NCBI GenBank assembly: GCA_003260075.1
Contig: QLIY01000325.1
Coordinates: forward strand, 93,037 to 157,036
Length of the DNA stretch: 64,000 bases
From: Phallusia mammillata
Taxonomy: Eukaryota; Chordata; Ascidiacea; Phlebobranchia; Ascidiidae
Direction of reading: 5' to 3'
A model generated the notes under the pieces. The model was given only the letters and a program-made list of their open reading frames with translations, had not been told where the DNA came from and did not search any database. Below are positions 35,341-48,208 of this stretch, piece after piece (the stretch's first letter is position 1; every line of letters begins with the position of its first letter). A program made the position numbers and the translations under genes.

Positions 35341-38300
35341 ATGTTACTTTTAGTTAATTTTCTGTTGGCTGTTTTCACACCGACGTTGTGTGACATCATC
35401 AGCCATGCAGAGCTAGTGGCTCAAGACCCAGCATTTCACATAAAGTTTCCTAAACCTATTTTGCCATCTGATGGAATTTCAGCCAGTCTTGTTGGTCATT
35501 TAGAAGAACTTGGACTTCAGTCACCACCAATTGGTCAAATTCCGGAATACTTTCATTCTCCAACGCCAAGAGAGTTATGGGATACACAGGTTAAACTTTA
35601 CCGGTGAGCTATTTTTTATTGTATTGGATTGAAATAGTGTATTGTCAATTTTCAGAAATCAGTATAAAATTAGAGAACGTACAAGCTTTCTTATTGCATT
35701 TTTTTGTTCAGGCCAGCAGTTTATCGTGGCATGCTAAATGGGTCTCCAGCAGTTGGAAATTGGACCCATGATGAATATTTAATCAAAGAATATGGTGACC
35801 AAGAAGTTCTTGTTGAGAAGAAGTTTGAAGACAGGTTAGTAATGCTGTACTATTTTTTTTAATATTATGGAAATCATGCTTATTTTTTGTCAATTTTATT
35901 TTTTTGTCTTATATTGGCATGATTGTTTAGAAAAAGTGAACCTAAAAGGATGACCATTGAAGCATTTTTGAAGAACTATAAGGAACAAAATTGGTACATT
36001 GTGACCATTTTGCCAAATGCAATGCGCAAGGATGTCAAGGTAAGATCTTTTTAGGTCAATTTCAGTTAATTGTTTTCTGTAAAATCGGCCATTTTGTGTC
36101 AAGACAAATATTTGTACCTGTTTAAAAACAACTAAGTGATTCTTGTTTGAGAATTAAAAGTTATTTTTGTCTAACCATTTACAACTCTAAAAGTTATAGT
36201 TATGTCTGTCTCAGAACAGATGGCCTAAGTAACACATACAATGGAATTTTCTTTACATTGTTAAAGCTTAAAACTTATTTAAACAGGTTCCAAAGCCATT
36301 AATGTGCAGCTCCTTTAATAAAAACCTACAGGAATTAAATTTATGGGTGGGCACCCATGGAACAAGGTATGCTAACATTTTATGGTTGCTTACATTTTAG
36401 ATCATTTTAATTGTTTATTTGGGACAATGAGAAACTAAACACATTTTAAAACATTCTGTGTTTTGTGTAAAGAATTTAAATGCACACTGCTTGGTGATTA
36501 ATGCGGGGGGGGGGCTTATGGTTTCTTACATTTTAGATCAGTTTAATTGTTTATTTGGGACAATGAGAAACTAAACACATTCTAAAACATTGTGTGTTTT
36601 GTGTAAAGAATTTAAATGCACACTGCTTGGTGATTAATGCCACATACAAAAATTAAAAAAAAATGCTAAAAAATGTGATTGTTCCCAAGTCACCTACTAA
36701 GCTAAACATATTGTGGCTGTAACTTGATTTTTTTTTAAAAGTTGCTGCAACCCCTGGTTTTAAATAAATGTTATACTAATGTTAAGGGGGGGGGGAAAAA
36801 AAAATGCTAAAAAATTTGATTGTTCCTAAGTCACCTACTAAGCTAAACATATTGTGGCTGTAACTTTTTTTTTAAAGTTGCTGCAACCCCTGGTTTTAAA
36901 TAAATGTTATACTAATGTTAACATCTAATGCTGATCACTGTAGTCCCGTTTTTTTTTACTTTTTTAGAGTTTGTGTATTTTTGCAACATTAAATATTACA
37001 GAGAACATTAGTAACAATGTTATATATTTCATATTTGTTACATTTTCCTGCATAATTCTTAGGTCCAAACTTCATTATGATGCTGATAACATTATACACT
37101 GTGTTGTGGCTGGTCGAAAAGATTGGATTTTAATCAATCCTGAACACAAACCGAAGCTTGACATGGTGTGGGGAGCAAAAGGGCAGGTAAAAAAAGTTTG
37201 TTTCACTTCCTACAATGAATTTTTTTAACTGTAACTTTTTGTTTTACTTCAGGGATCAGGATTTTCTCACCTCGATGTGGATAATGTTAATTTAACAGAA
37301 AATCCAGATGTATCTGATATACCATGGGAATATGTGTCATTATATGCAGGAGATTGTCTGTACCTTCCTCCGCAATACTTGCATCAAGTAAGCAAAATAG
37401 GGGCAATTGATTTTTACATGAAAATTTTCATTAATTGCAAATGAAATTGCTAATTTAGTAGAATATAAAAAAAATCATCTTTTAGTAATACAAAAAACTT
37501 TTGCCTAGAAATGCCCAGAAAATGTGTGGTAAATTGTTATTTAATTTCAGGTACGTTCTTACAATAGATCTGTTTCTTCCACATTTTTGTTTTATCCTCG
37601 TGACACATTCAGCGATGATGATTGCAAAGAGGTTGATCTTGATAGCTATTTAAGCCTTTCTGATGTCTATGTTTATTGGGTTTATGAACAGGTTAGAATT
37701 CTGTTGTTATTTTTTGTGTGGTAGCAGGGAAGCTGTGTGTTTTGTATTTACAGCATCTTTTGCAAACACAGTGCTTTACTCACTTGCATAACAGTGTAAG
37801 TCAGTAGCAAACTTTATATTTTAATAAATAAAGTGTTTTTCTCTTGACTTATAAAGAAATTGTTGCAAAACCGTGCACCATTTTTTTTATTCTGCCTGAG
37901 TGTCTGTGGGGTTCAACTTATTCACTCAGTACATGGAAATTAATCCCATCGTTTTTGTTTAAATGAAACAAGTTTTTTGGTTAGGGTCAAGAAACAGTGG
38001 ACATGGGATATCAAAATCCTGTTAATGTGCGAAGAAACACTGTGGCTACTCTTCGAGCATTTGGTATTGACACTATGTCCTGGAAGGAGTTTTTGTATGT
38101 TGCCTACATGACATATGGCGAAGAGATATTTGGAATGTCTGCTGTTATCAAGTATGGTTTTTAACAGTTATGATTTAGTATAGCATTTTTTGTTTTAATG
38201 ATTTTTTTAGAAATTTGTTTAAGGGTTTTGATATTGATGGGGACCAAATTATTTCTATTGAAGATATTGAAAACATGGACATTGAAAAATGGAAAGATTT

Positions 38301-40533
38301 TTGCCGAGCAACAGATAGTCCTCATGGTCCAACTAAGTATGTTTTTTAACTTTTTCTGAACTTTAATTATTATTTGTAGGTATACCTATACATGGTGCTC
38401 ATTGTTTTTCTAGATCTGAGCTATCGATCAATGATGAAAAATCTGAGAAATCTCCAGAATTTAACCCTCGGGATAACGATTATTATCGGGACGTAAAAAT
38501 GGCTCGGAGGTTCCTAAACTTCATTGTTAAAAAACATGGAAGGAAAAATTTATTATTGTTTCCAGAGTATGTGTGTCACATGAATATCACACTTTAGCAA
38601 TTTTTCGTCAAAAAATTTGTAATTTTAGATTTAAAAATTATGTTGAAACTGTAAATGACACTCCAGAGTCAGCTTTTGTTTTGTTGGATTCAAATATGGA
38701 TGGAGTTTTAAGTCGAGATGAAATAGAACACACATCTGATGTCAGTATACGGAAATTTGCAAGGTAAGAAACAAGGTAGAAGAAAAACGTTTGGTAATTG
38801 TATAATAAATCACTATCTTTAATGTGGTTAACTTGTAAAGAGATATTTAAACTTTAAATTTTGTGAAGTTAAACCTTGTTTTTAGAATGGGTTATATTTA
38901 CACTGTAAATAAAAAATTGCATGGGGGGGGGGGTTTTGGTAATTGTGTAATAAATCACTATCTTTAATGTGGTTAACTTGTAAAGAGATATTAAACCCTA
39001 CATTTTGTGAAGTTAAACATTGTTTTTAGAATGGGTTATATTTACACTGTAAATAAAAAATTGCATGGGGGGGGGGGTGGAAGGAAAAATTTATTATTAT
39101 TTCCAGAGTATGTGTTTTACATGAATATCACAAATCAGCAATTTTTCGTCACAAAACTTGTAATTTTAGATTTAAAAATTATGTTGAAACTGTATATGAC
39201 ACTCCAGAGTCAGCTTTTGTTTTGTTGGATTCAAATATGGATGGGGGGGGGGGGAGGTGGTCCATGGGAGGATGTCAATGTTGTGGAAGGGGATAAAGAA
39301 GAGCAAAAGGTTTCCAACTTTCCTGATGAGGTCAAGTTCATTGAAGAAAGCATACAAAAGTATAAGAAAAAAAATTCTCAGAAAAATGAAACAGAAAGTT
39401 TATTATAAATTGTTTTTTGTGCATTGCAGGGGATACGAAGCAGTAAAATCCTCAACAGATAACAAAATGGATAAGACTGAGTTTATAAACCTTTTCAAAG
39501 ATCACATGTCTGAAGAAATTTTGAAACCTGTGGATTTTGATTTTCTGTTTCGTATTTTGAGGTAATAAGTTACTAAATTTAGAAAATTAAAGAACTACAT
39601 TCATCGAAACAAAGCTCTATCAGGTTGCACAATACAAAAATAATGCACATTAATAATGTTTTTCAGAACTTTTTTTTTTATTTCAGTTCATCTAAAGGGG
39701 GGGGGGCGATTTTCTGTTTCGTATTTTGAGGTAATAAGTTACAAAATTAAAAAAGTAAATAACCACATTGAAACAAAGCTCTATCAGGTTGCACAATACA
39801 AAAATAATGTACATTATTAAAGTTTTTAAAACTTGTTTATTTCAGTTCATCTAAAGAATATGCTACACCAAAAGATTTTGAAGAAATCTTGTTTGAGCCT
39901 GAAGAAACTCCCGATGTAAATATTAATAATGAGAATCTATTGTATATGGTTGCTTACAACGCATTTAGTCACAACCCGCATTTTTATATTTAGCCATAAC
40001 TTACGAGACACCATATGGCGTCGACACACGCATCCTCAGCAAAATCGCTATAACTTCCTTGCAGGGAAACTCTAAATAGCTTGCCACTATTCTCAGTTTC
40101 CCACTTGTTGATGTCTTCCTAAGGCTTTCATGCGTGCCTGCACGTAGGCTACAACCATTGCCAGACAGTGATAAAACATTGCATGATGGCTTTCTACGTT
40201 GGCCTATCATGGAAAATAACTTATCGCCTGTAACTTTAAATGATAATATACCCCACAATTTACTAATGTAAATAATCTTAGAATAAATATTGAGGTGCCA
40301 AGTCATATCTGTCATTAAACTAGCCATTGACCAAACACTTCGTTGGTCCTCAGGCACAAGAAAACGATAATGAACCGGTCGTGAAGAAAGACAACTCGGA
40401 TCGCAACATTCACAAACGTAAAGGCTTTATCGGCGTTCTTGATGCTATGCAAGGAATTTATACCTTTCAACGTGCTAGCGAGGAAAGACTTGAGCGTCTG
40501 CGCAAACGACAAAGTCGAAAAGAGGAATTGTAA
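35341..40533 (+). CDS. secretory-pathway JmjC (cupin 8) protein with EF-hands, 645 aa
   Basis: Predicted Fe(II)/2-oxoglutarate oxygenase of the cupin_8 JmjC class; substrate unknown. Exons: 35341-35603, 35712-35834, 35931-36039, 36287-36366, 37063-37186, 37253-37387, 37551-37691, 37985-38151, 38211-38336, 38414-38566, 38629-38763, 39430-39561, 39846-39915, 40354-40533 (1938 nt). A signal peptide (MLLLVNFLLAVFTPTLC) starts the protein. Iron ligands are H195 and D197 (KLHYDAD) and H277 (PPQYLHQ). EF-hand loops are DIDGDQIISIED (388-399) and DSNMDGVLSRDE (494-505), with a degenerate third after residue 520. The protein ends SRKEEL, a KDEL-like ER-retention tetrapeptide. Five allelic poly-G joints interrupt introns 4, 11 and 12; the model uses the copy that keeps phase. 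A further exon between 11 and 12 is likely. Confidence 0.88.
36380..36640 (+). repeat. allelic duplicate pair in JmjC intron 4
   Basis: Segment 36380-36504 recurs at about 36516-36640 with roughly four to six differences. The G run 36505-36514 separates them. Confidence 0.85.
36654..36921 (+). repeat. second allelic duplicate pair in JmjC intron 4
   Basis: Segment 36654-36785 recurs at 36796-36921 with a few substitutions and small length differences. The G run 36786-36795 separates them. Confidence 0.85.
38537..39254 (+). repeat. three-way allelic patchwork over JmjC exons 10-11
   Basis: Intron segment 38787-38922 recurs at 38934-39066. The exon 10 end through part of exon 11 (38537-38703) recurs at 39078-39242. 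G runs at 38923-38933, 39067-39077 and 39243-39254 mark the joints. The second exon 11 copy is truncated in the codon series for the EF-hand and carries a substitution (Tyr for Asn before the DTPES motif), so it is an allele piece, not a tandem exon. Confidence 0.85.
39255..39359 (+). CDS. likely additional JmjC exon with hidden acceptor
   Basis: Right after the G run an open frame of coding composition begins (GPWEDVNVVEGDKEEQK). It can end at the donor aa/gtataag at 39359-39361 in phase 2, which joins exon 12 in frame. Its acceptor would lie in sequence replaced by the poly-G joint. If unspliced at that donor it reads on to TAA at about 39406. It would add an acidic linker before the third EF-like segment. 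The skipped form is also in frame, so it may be alternative. Confidence 0.45.
39538..39856 (+). repeat. allelic duplicate pair over JmjC exon 12 end and exon 13 start
   Basis: Segment 39538-39696 recurs at 39707-39856. The G run 39697-39706 lies inside the first copy of exon 13, which starts ttcatctaaa and is cut off. The intact exon 13 is the second copy at 39846. Confidence 0.85.
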
Positions 40534-41576
40534 AACTGAAACGCAAAACTATGGATTTTTGCTGAATGTGCTTGGTAATACTTTCCACTGTCATTGTTGC
40601 CGTTTAAACACTGAACTGTTTACAATTTGGTTTAAAAATCCTGACCTTATTTGGACTTTTCTCAACTATTCCGGTTTTGGTATTACAGTACTTAATCTAT
40701 TGGTCAAAATATTTTTAAAACATTCGCAAAATATGTGCAATTACAGGGGGGGGGGCAAACTATGGATTTTTTGCTGAATGTGCTTGGTAATACTTTCATT
40801 TTGGTAAACACTGTCATTGTTGCCGTTTAAACACTGAACTGTTTACAATTGGGTTTAAAAATCCTGACCTTATTTGGACTTTTCTCAATTATTCCGGTTT
40901 TATGTATTACAGTACTTAATGTATTGGTCAAAATATTTTTAAAACATTCGCAAAATATGTGCAATTACAATTTTGTGTGCAATCATCGTCTATGATTTCC
41001 GCTGTTTACCTAAAAGGTATCACTATGTTGCCGCATGAGATTATGTACAAAAAAACTGCTACCATTTGTAAATATTTTTTTTTTCATTTCACGTTCCTGC
41101 CTGCATTCAATAATCAATCATTAATCTTGTTTTTACAAGAAGATTCGTTGTACTGTGTCTGCAAATTGTTTCTGGGTCGATATGTTTTATGCAAACAGTA
41201 ATTCTTGTATCATACCCAAATATTTCACTTTTTCGTGTTGCTTTTTTCTATTGAAACTTTCGGAATAAGTGGTTGACAAGAACTTGTTTTGTTGATTTAA
41301 TTTTCGTTGGAACGAGAATTCCAGTCACAATACGTAGGTAATTCAACGATATGTCAAACAAATCAGTTAAAGTTGTATGTAGCTTTCAAACAAAATCATC
41401 TGATAGTGACAATTAGGAGGAAGTTCGCTAATGAATTTTAATCATTTGACAAACACTAGTTTCACTTTTCATGATTAGCGGGTTAAATTGCGTATGAAGT
41501 GATTGGTAACATGAATCATTTCAGCATATTTTTTTATTTTTAATCGTAATTATCTTGCAACCTGATAAAAAAACAT
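40534..41576. other. convergent 3' regions of JmjC and sulfotransferase genes
   Basis: Both genes end here, one from each side. Allelic copies 40543-40745 and 40756-40970 surround the G run 40746-40755, just after the JmjC stop. Beyond that, AT-rich 3' sequence with no further gene is seen. Confidence 0.6.
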
Positions 41577-44090
41577 TTAAACTTCTTCTACAAATCTAAT
41601 ACCAGTGTCTTTAAGTTTTGATTCAAATATTTGGTCAACAATTTTAGATTGTTCGTCGCTGAAATATTTTTTCCATCCCCCGACTTGACCTTTAAAAAGT
41701 GTGTGATGAATATTAAATAGGAAATTTAACAATAAAATTATAAAACATTTACGATACCGTTTCGAAAAATTAGGGAATGCGTTTTGGCCATTTCCCCGGG
41801 TCGTTTTTCTCTAGTTTGCTTTGTCATTGATTTTAAAGTGCACAATTGGGCAATTTGTTCGCTCTTGCCATTGTCCAACGTAATGTCAAGAAACTTTGCT
41901 AATTTTTCAATTTCTTCCATCTGATTCTGTAATCAAAACAATTTTAAGCAATTTTAAGGAATAATCGACATTATACGTTAACAAACAATTACCTACAGTT
42001 GTACACAAATTGTTTTGTCGAAAAGCGTTTGCACCTCAGTTTGACCATTTGCAGTTTTACCTTTACATCCGTTTAACAACAGTTTAACAACATTTCCTAA
42101 GCAATGGGACAAAACCAAAACTGGCAAACAGACCGTTCTAATTTTTTACTTAGTTGTTCATTCTACTCTTTATGCTCATGAAAGGGTTGTAAGTCAGGCC
42201 GGACTTCGGGTCGGGTTCAGGTTTTTCGGGTAGGAGTTTTTAACAAACGGACTTGATTCGGCCCTTCTCATTTCATGTCCCTCATTTATTAAAACAAAAA
42301 GCTAAGAAACTATTGCCTAGCTAAGTAACTATTGCGTTCATTACGGTGTTTAATGTACAATTTCTACGAGCCGGATATTTTTGCTTGGTGGACTGGATTT
42401 CGTCCTTCGGGTCGTACAACTTTTGGGACGGTATTCACATTTTTTGTATTTGTAACTTTTACCGTGTGCAAGTCTTCGTAAAAGATAAAATGGACGCACT
42501 GACGATTCCGATGTTTTAGCCAAGATAGAATATGGTCAGGATACCACTCTCCTGGTTTGCAGTGAGTAGGAAATCTACCTGCACGAAATTTTAATTTTTA
42601 TTACCTGCCAATACTTTTTTTACGTTATTTAACATCTAGCATTTTGTAGTAATGCACCGAAGTTTCAAAATATATTATATAACATCTATCAGTAACAGGG
42701 TTTAAAGTTCGGCCTAAAATAGCCCAAATTTTGTGGGGGGGGGGGTTTTTAATTTTTGTTACCTGCCAATACTTTTGTTACGTTATTTAACATCTAGCAT
42801 TTTGTAGTATTGCACCGAAGTTTCAAAATATATAACATCCATCAGTAACAGGGTTTAAAGTTCGGCCTAAAATAGCCCAAATTTTGTGGTTGGCCCAAAT
42901 GTTTGAAAGCGGGTTCGGTACATCACTTGCTTTTGTAGGATGCAGGGCATTTACCATTTGTAAAGTTGTCAAAGAAAATATCCCAACCACTGCACAACAT
43001 TGTCTTCAACGGCTCGTTCGAATATTTTGGCAGTTTGGGATAAAAGTGGTACCACGAAACCATTTGATCTTTCGGATTTCGTAAAACATAAATTATCTGC
43101 AAAAATATTTGGTTGTTACTCATTAGCGTGAGTTGGTTAACACACCTAAAGATTTTCTCTCAAGTATTTATATGACGAAAACAAAAACTGTAGAACACAT
43201 AATAAAACACAAAGCAATCATAGAAATCATTTAAATACTACAATAATTTTCCTTGTGGGGGTGTATATTAACTAGCGATAACGTTGGAAATAACATAGAT
43301 AGACCAACGAATGACAACAACAAAATTTAGTTGTAAACTCTATATAGTTTAGTTTGATTTGAATCGTGCTGGCTTCGGCTCTTTTACAATACGCCTAATA
43401 AGTGGCCTTTTTAGTTTTGTCTGCATGACTTTTGGTTCCACCCACCTTGGCGCCTGCTTCCTCTATTGCTTGTACATTTATTAATTCACTTGGAAGATGA
43501 CAAAAGAGAACTCTTCGGTTCTTTGTAGACATCTTGTCAAGAATGTGGAACTTAAACGCTAATTGAAAGAATAAATTACGTTGTCGCGTTAAAAATGCTT
43601 TAAATGCATGATATCTTCAGTTCACTTACGGTCGCCGGCCTCGAAAATTTGCATAGAAAGTGGCAAGGTTTTAAATAACCGAAAAACTTCTTCATTTGGA
43701 TGTATTAAACGCCGCACAATTTCTAAAGTCCAGGTAGTGCCTGCGTAATGTGTTGCAGATTTTTTTTTCTATTTGTTCTCAAAAATCATCGGTCCAGATA
43801 GTTTTACATAAAAAGCAGGTAAAACAAAATAATGACTACAAAACTCAGTGGTTACCTGTTTTGGGATATGACGTGATGAGCACATCTCCTTTGCGTGGCT
43901 TCCACGTCGACAACCCAAACTCAATGGATGGAATAGAAAAGTTTGGCGCAATAACATATCCCTTGTATTCTCGAAACAGTTCCATGTCTTTGACGAAGTT
44001 GTCAAACAAGGCTTCAGCGTCTGCAATTAATTTAGTAATCTCCGAACGCCCTTCTTCTCCTTCATAATCAAACAAATCTTCAATTTCCAT
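41577..44090 (-). CDS. cytosolic sulfotransferase (SULT family), 332 aa
   Basis: Transfers sulfonate from PAPS to hydroxyl or amine groups of small molecules in the cytosol. Seven minus-strand exons: 44090-43856, 43740-43630, 43558-43446, 43096-42955, 42578-42463, 41926-41758, 41689-41577 (999 nt, all phases fit). The PAPS 5' loop is SYPKTGTTW. The catalytic His is in CHLPSELIN. The 3'-phosphate motif is LRNPKDQMVSWYHFYPKLP. FYEDLH follows, and the C-terminal loop is GQVGGWKKYFSDEQ. The N-terminal region of about 75 residues before the PAPS loop is longer than in typical SULTs (about 295 aa). Intron 5 is interrupted by allelic copies around a G run at 42735-42745. It pairs with the plus-strand gene at 46192. 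Confidence 0.93.
42589..42888 (+). repeat. allelic duplicate pair in sulfotransferase intron 4
   Basis: Segment 42589-42734 recurs at 42746-42888 with small differences. The G run 42735-42745 separates them. It lies in the intron between the exon ending 42955 and the exon starting 42578. Confidence 0.85.
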
Positions 44091-46191
44091 TACAATCTTG
44101 ATTAAAAACCACTGTGCCAATCTATGAAAATTATTCTGCGAAAAAATGCGTAAATAGTAATCGTGCAAATCACTGCATTAGTCATAACGGTGCGGAAAGC
44201 AAGTTCTGTACCTTGTTGAAACTAAATTGGCACACCAATAAAATTTAACTACTCCACTATCATAAAATCTGTGCAATGGCTCTCTGGTAGCGACAGTTAC
44301 CTGACACTATGAGTACAACATTTTGACGTTTGAACTAATAGACTCCGGTTTCTCTTTTGTCCATGGTATTGTTTGAGACCACATTGGCATTTATAATGAT
44401 GTATTTCCGGCACGACTTACACACATGAAGCGTTTTCGAAACGTCACAAGATTGTGAGCATAAAACTGAGTACAGAACCTAAATCATCAGTTAAGAAAAT
44501 AAAAGATTATGAAACTATGACATATGAGGTCAACGCGTTCTCGCTCCCGCAGTTGTGTTAAAAATCCTTACACCGTATTTGTGTGTGCGGCAAAGTGTTG
44601 GATTACATCTGACTGCGCTTATGTAGAGTGATACATCTGCAGTGGGCTTCCAGTGTCAGGTATTTTGGAAACTGCCCTTGCAACAAAATTGTTTTAAGCA
44701 CCCATTAACTTTGGTAGAGCAAAACAAATGCCCATTAAAGAGAAACCTGTCTTATTTCTTAGTAGGGGAATACCCTCTCCTCGCGCTTCTGGTAAACGCC
44801 ATAAAGTAATTAAGGCACATTACCAGTAAGAACAGATAAAACCAGGGAGTCGAACCGCTTGTCATATGGGTTCAGGTTCGGTTCGGGTTCACTTCGTTTT
44901 GTTTTTAAGGGTTCGGGTTCGGTTCAGGTTTTCAAAAATGTTCATTTTCGGGTTCGGGTTTTGTTCCGGTTTGGGCAAATTATCCGGTCCAAACCGGTTT
45001 GCGGTTTTTGAACCGGTTCAAATTTTCATTCGTTTCGATTTAATTCTACCCATCATCTACTTGGCCTTATCAAACTCCAAAATAATTTTGACCGTGCACT
45101 GTTATTTTTGACACGCCCTATAAGTGTTATCTAACGTGTTTTTCAGTGCGCTGTTTTGAAAAAAAAATCAAAAAAAAAAGTTTTTGCAACACAATTTTAA
45201 AAACAACTTAAAACAACAAAAAGATAACAAATAATGTGCGCATAAATCACACAAGTATATAAAATGGTGAAACGCGTAAACCTTTCAAAGTAATTCTCGT
45301 GTTGTCGAGTGGAACTGCACGGAAACAAGTATTGCTCTTTACACACGTTTTGGTCGGATATTACCGGCTGTGTAACTTTAGCAAATAGTACCTATAAGTC
45401 ACCCAGTTCTCGACAAATAGAGCGTGGCAGCATGAGTAAAACACTTGCTCATGTAAAGACGAGTAAAAGACAACAGTCGCATGGAACAGTAAATGTTTTA
45501 CCTCTTGTTTTCCATTGGTGTTGCATGTATTTGTAAACAATTCAAAGCACCACCAAGTTATGTTAAAAACCACATTTACACATAAACTTACAACGCTTTT
45601 TGTTGCAAATTACAAACAACAAGAAATGTATGTTAAACAAAAATGTTCTACATGTATGTGCATTTTTCTCACGCACTTCTGGCGCCCAGATACCATTGCT
45701 GCATTTTTCCAAGAGATGACAACAATACGGTTAAACAATCTTTTACTTTATAATAAACACGCGCTGATAGTGTCAACTCAGCTGTAAGATTTGTGCTTTG
45801 TTATTTTTTCTACACAGAACAGCTTCACTTCCGTTAACCTTCACTACCTAAAACGCTTGTTTAGTATCTCATGCCTTTATGTGACAAGTGGCCTTCCTCT
45901 GGTTTAGAAGCAAACTCACTCAAGCACGAAAATCGTTCAAGTGAAACGGCATCATATCCAGTAACGTGATCTTCGTTTGTTTATAGGCTTTGTCATTACA
46001 AACAAACTCTCAACAGAGCAGAACGTTTTCCCGACTACTAATTGTGACAAAATAAGAAAGATTTCCGTTTATTAATAATCTACTAGTTGTACGCTGCGGT
46101 GGTGTGTGTTGTTTAACGTGCAAACACAAAACGAGTGAACAATTTGTGCTGGGCTTTAGTTTAGTCAAGAGTAAACCAGTTTTTATTGACT
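44091..46191. promoter_or_regulatory. shared intergenic region between divergent sulfotransferases
   Basis: The two sulfotransferases are transcribed away from this 2.1-kb region, which must hold both promoters. It also contains a ggttcggg-type repeat element (44870-45122). No gene is supported; short ORFs at 45309-45787 lack domains. Confidence 0.55.
44865..45122. mobile_element. ggttcg-rich repeat element
   Basis: Imperfect ggttcggg/ggttcaggt units fill 44868-45030. The right end reads ttttgacacgccctata. Its complement tatagggcgtgtcaaaa is at 25011-25027, so this is a dispersed element with a shared terminus. A similar gggtcgggttcagg tract is at 42205-42240. Confidence 0.5.
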
Positions 46192-48208
46192 ATGAATTTA
46201 AAAGTTTTTTTCGATTGTGGTGAAGAAGACAATGACGACAGAACGAAAGACGTTGTCAAAATGCTCAGCGATGCAGAAAGATCGTTTGATGCCCTAGCAA
46301 GGAACGTTCCGCTGTTTGTGGAGTACAGGGGACACCGGATTGTTCCAAATTTCTCTGTTTCGTCCATAGACTATGCGCTGACACGTTGGCTTCCCCGTAA
46401 AGGAGATGTTTTTGTGGCATCTTTTCCTAAAACTGGTTTGTGATTTCTGTTACAAAAAATAACATACAAAAACATGTGCCGTTATTTAATCAGTGATCGT
46501 GATGATAACTTTGCTGTGACGAAAAAACAAACTGTAGCAAAATGTTTGTATTTATGGTTCGTTTAAAAGCTAAAGACTCTGAAATGTACAAGACTGCTTT
46601 CGTTTGTTGGGGTAAGGGATCAGAGTACTAAATAACACCTTGAAAGCAAAACGTATAAAAGATATTAGTAATTAATGTTAGGTGATCCAAACGATCCTGC
46701 ATGTTTCGGTTTTACACTTTCCGTTTTATTTTGTTTAGGTACAAACTGGTCTGTTGAAATTGTTCGTCATCTATTGTATACAGATCCGCAATTGTTTAAT
46801 CTTGTGAAAGGATTGCCCCTTTCCTTGCAATTTCTCGAAGCTGGAAATAATTGTGAGTTATAAGACATACCTTCGGGAACATTGCAGTATTGCCATATGT
46901 CTCAGTGTAGTATTTCACAGATCATTGCCATATCATATTAAAATAGATAGTAATGTAACAATTTGACTGCAAAGCCATTGGCCCTTGATTGAATCAGCAA
47001 AGTTGGTTTATTAGGCGTAACAAAAAGCATTACCAACCATCAAGTTTCCAACCAGGCGATCTCAGGTCTGCTTTGGTGATTCCAGTTTTAAATTAATGTT
47101 CATCTTAACTAATTTTGGTTTAGAATTAAAGGCATAAACGTTACAAATAAAATTTAATGTTTGGTTTATAGGCTTCCTCATATATCCGAAAAAAAGTTTT
47201 TTATAGGTAACAAGTTTCATCTTCTGGACAGAATATCTCTACAACACAGAAGACTGTTATTCACTCATTTACCAAGCGATTTATTTAATGTCGAAGCCGC
47301 TAAACAAGCTGGTGCGAAGGTTGGTTAGCGATTTGTAAAATCATTCTCTTTGACGTTAAAATTTTCAAAACGTTACAGGTAGTTTACGTTTTAAGAAATC
47401 CCAAAGATCAAATAGTGTCATGGTATCATTTTTACCGGAGTCTTCCAAAAGCCCAAAATGAACCACTCAGATCCATGATTTTCAGTGGATGGGACATTTT
47501 TTTCGACAACTACGTGAACGGTATAGATTAGACGGTTTAAATACATTTAGATTTTATACACCATAAAATGTACGTACAAAATTTCTAGCAAGATTTAGTT
47601 TACACAGCAAACCTGGCGAATGGTATCCAGAGCATATATTGTCTTGGTTGCGATACCGAGATAATACGTTTGTTTATTTTCTTTTCTACGAAGATCTGCA
47701 TCAGGTAAGAATTTTTTTCGCTTTAGAACTTTAAATAAGTTGAGGGTTTTTTAGAATCTTGTGGAGGAAATCGAAAAACTGGCAAAATTCCTGGAAGTTT
47801 CGTTGCAAAGCGACAAAGTTCGGAAAATTGCTGAAAAGTGTGGCTTGAAATTCATGAAAGCGGACGTAAAAGATAATTCAAACAGTCAACTTGCAAAAGC
47901 ACAAAACATCATTTTAAGAAAAGGTATCGTATGCTGAAAATAACGAAGTTTCTTACTTAACTACATCAAATATAAGTTAATAATGAAACACAAAATGCAG
48001 TTTTGAATATTTATTTTAAATTTTTGTTAGCAAACGTTTTAGCATTAGCTGTTGTGTAATTTGTATCACACTGACATCGTGAATATATTTTTCAGGTCAG
48101 GTCGGTTGCTGGCGAGATTATTTTAGTGAAGAACAATCTAAAATAGTTGACAACATTTTTGCAAACAAACTAAAAGGAACAGATATTCAGTTTGTTGAAC
48201 AGTTATAA
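46192..48208 (+). CDS. cytosolic sulfotransferase (SULT family), 336 aa
   Basis: Same enzymatic role as its neighbour on the minus strand. Exons: 46192-46435, 46739-46852, 47207-47319, 47379-47520, 47589-47704, 47755-47923, 48096-48208 (1011 nt). Motifs: SFPKTGTNW (PAPS loop), FTHLPSDLFN (catalytic His), LRNPKDQIVSWYHFYRSLP (3'-phosphate site), FYEDLH and GQVGCWRDYFSEEQ. Exons 3 to 7 have identical lengths to the partner gene (113, 142, 116, 169, 113) and all introns share phase. The pair therefore arose by inverted duplication. The start is the ATG at 46192; a TTG two codons upstream is not used. Substrate specificity cannot be told from sequence. Confidence 0.93.

Noticed and set aside
39078-39242. 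Tandem duplicate of JmjC exons 10-11
   Set aside because: Bounded by poly-G joints and truncated inside the EF-hand loop; best explained as the other haplotype.
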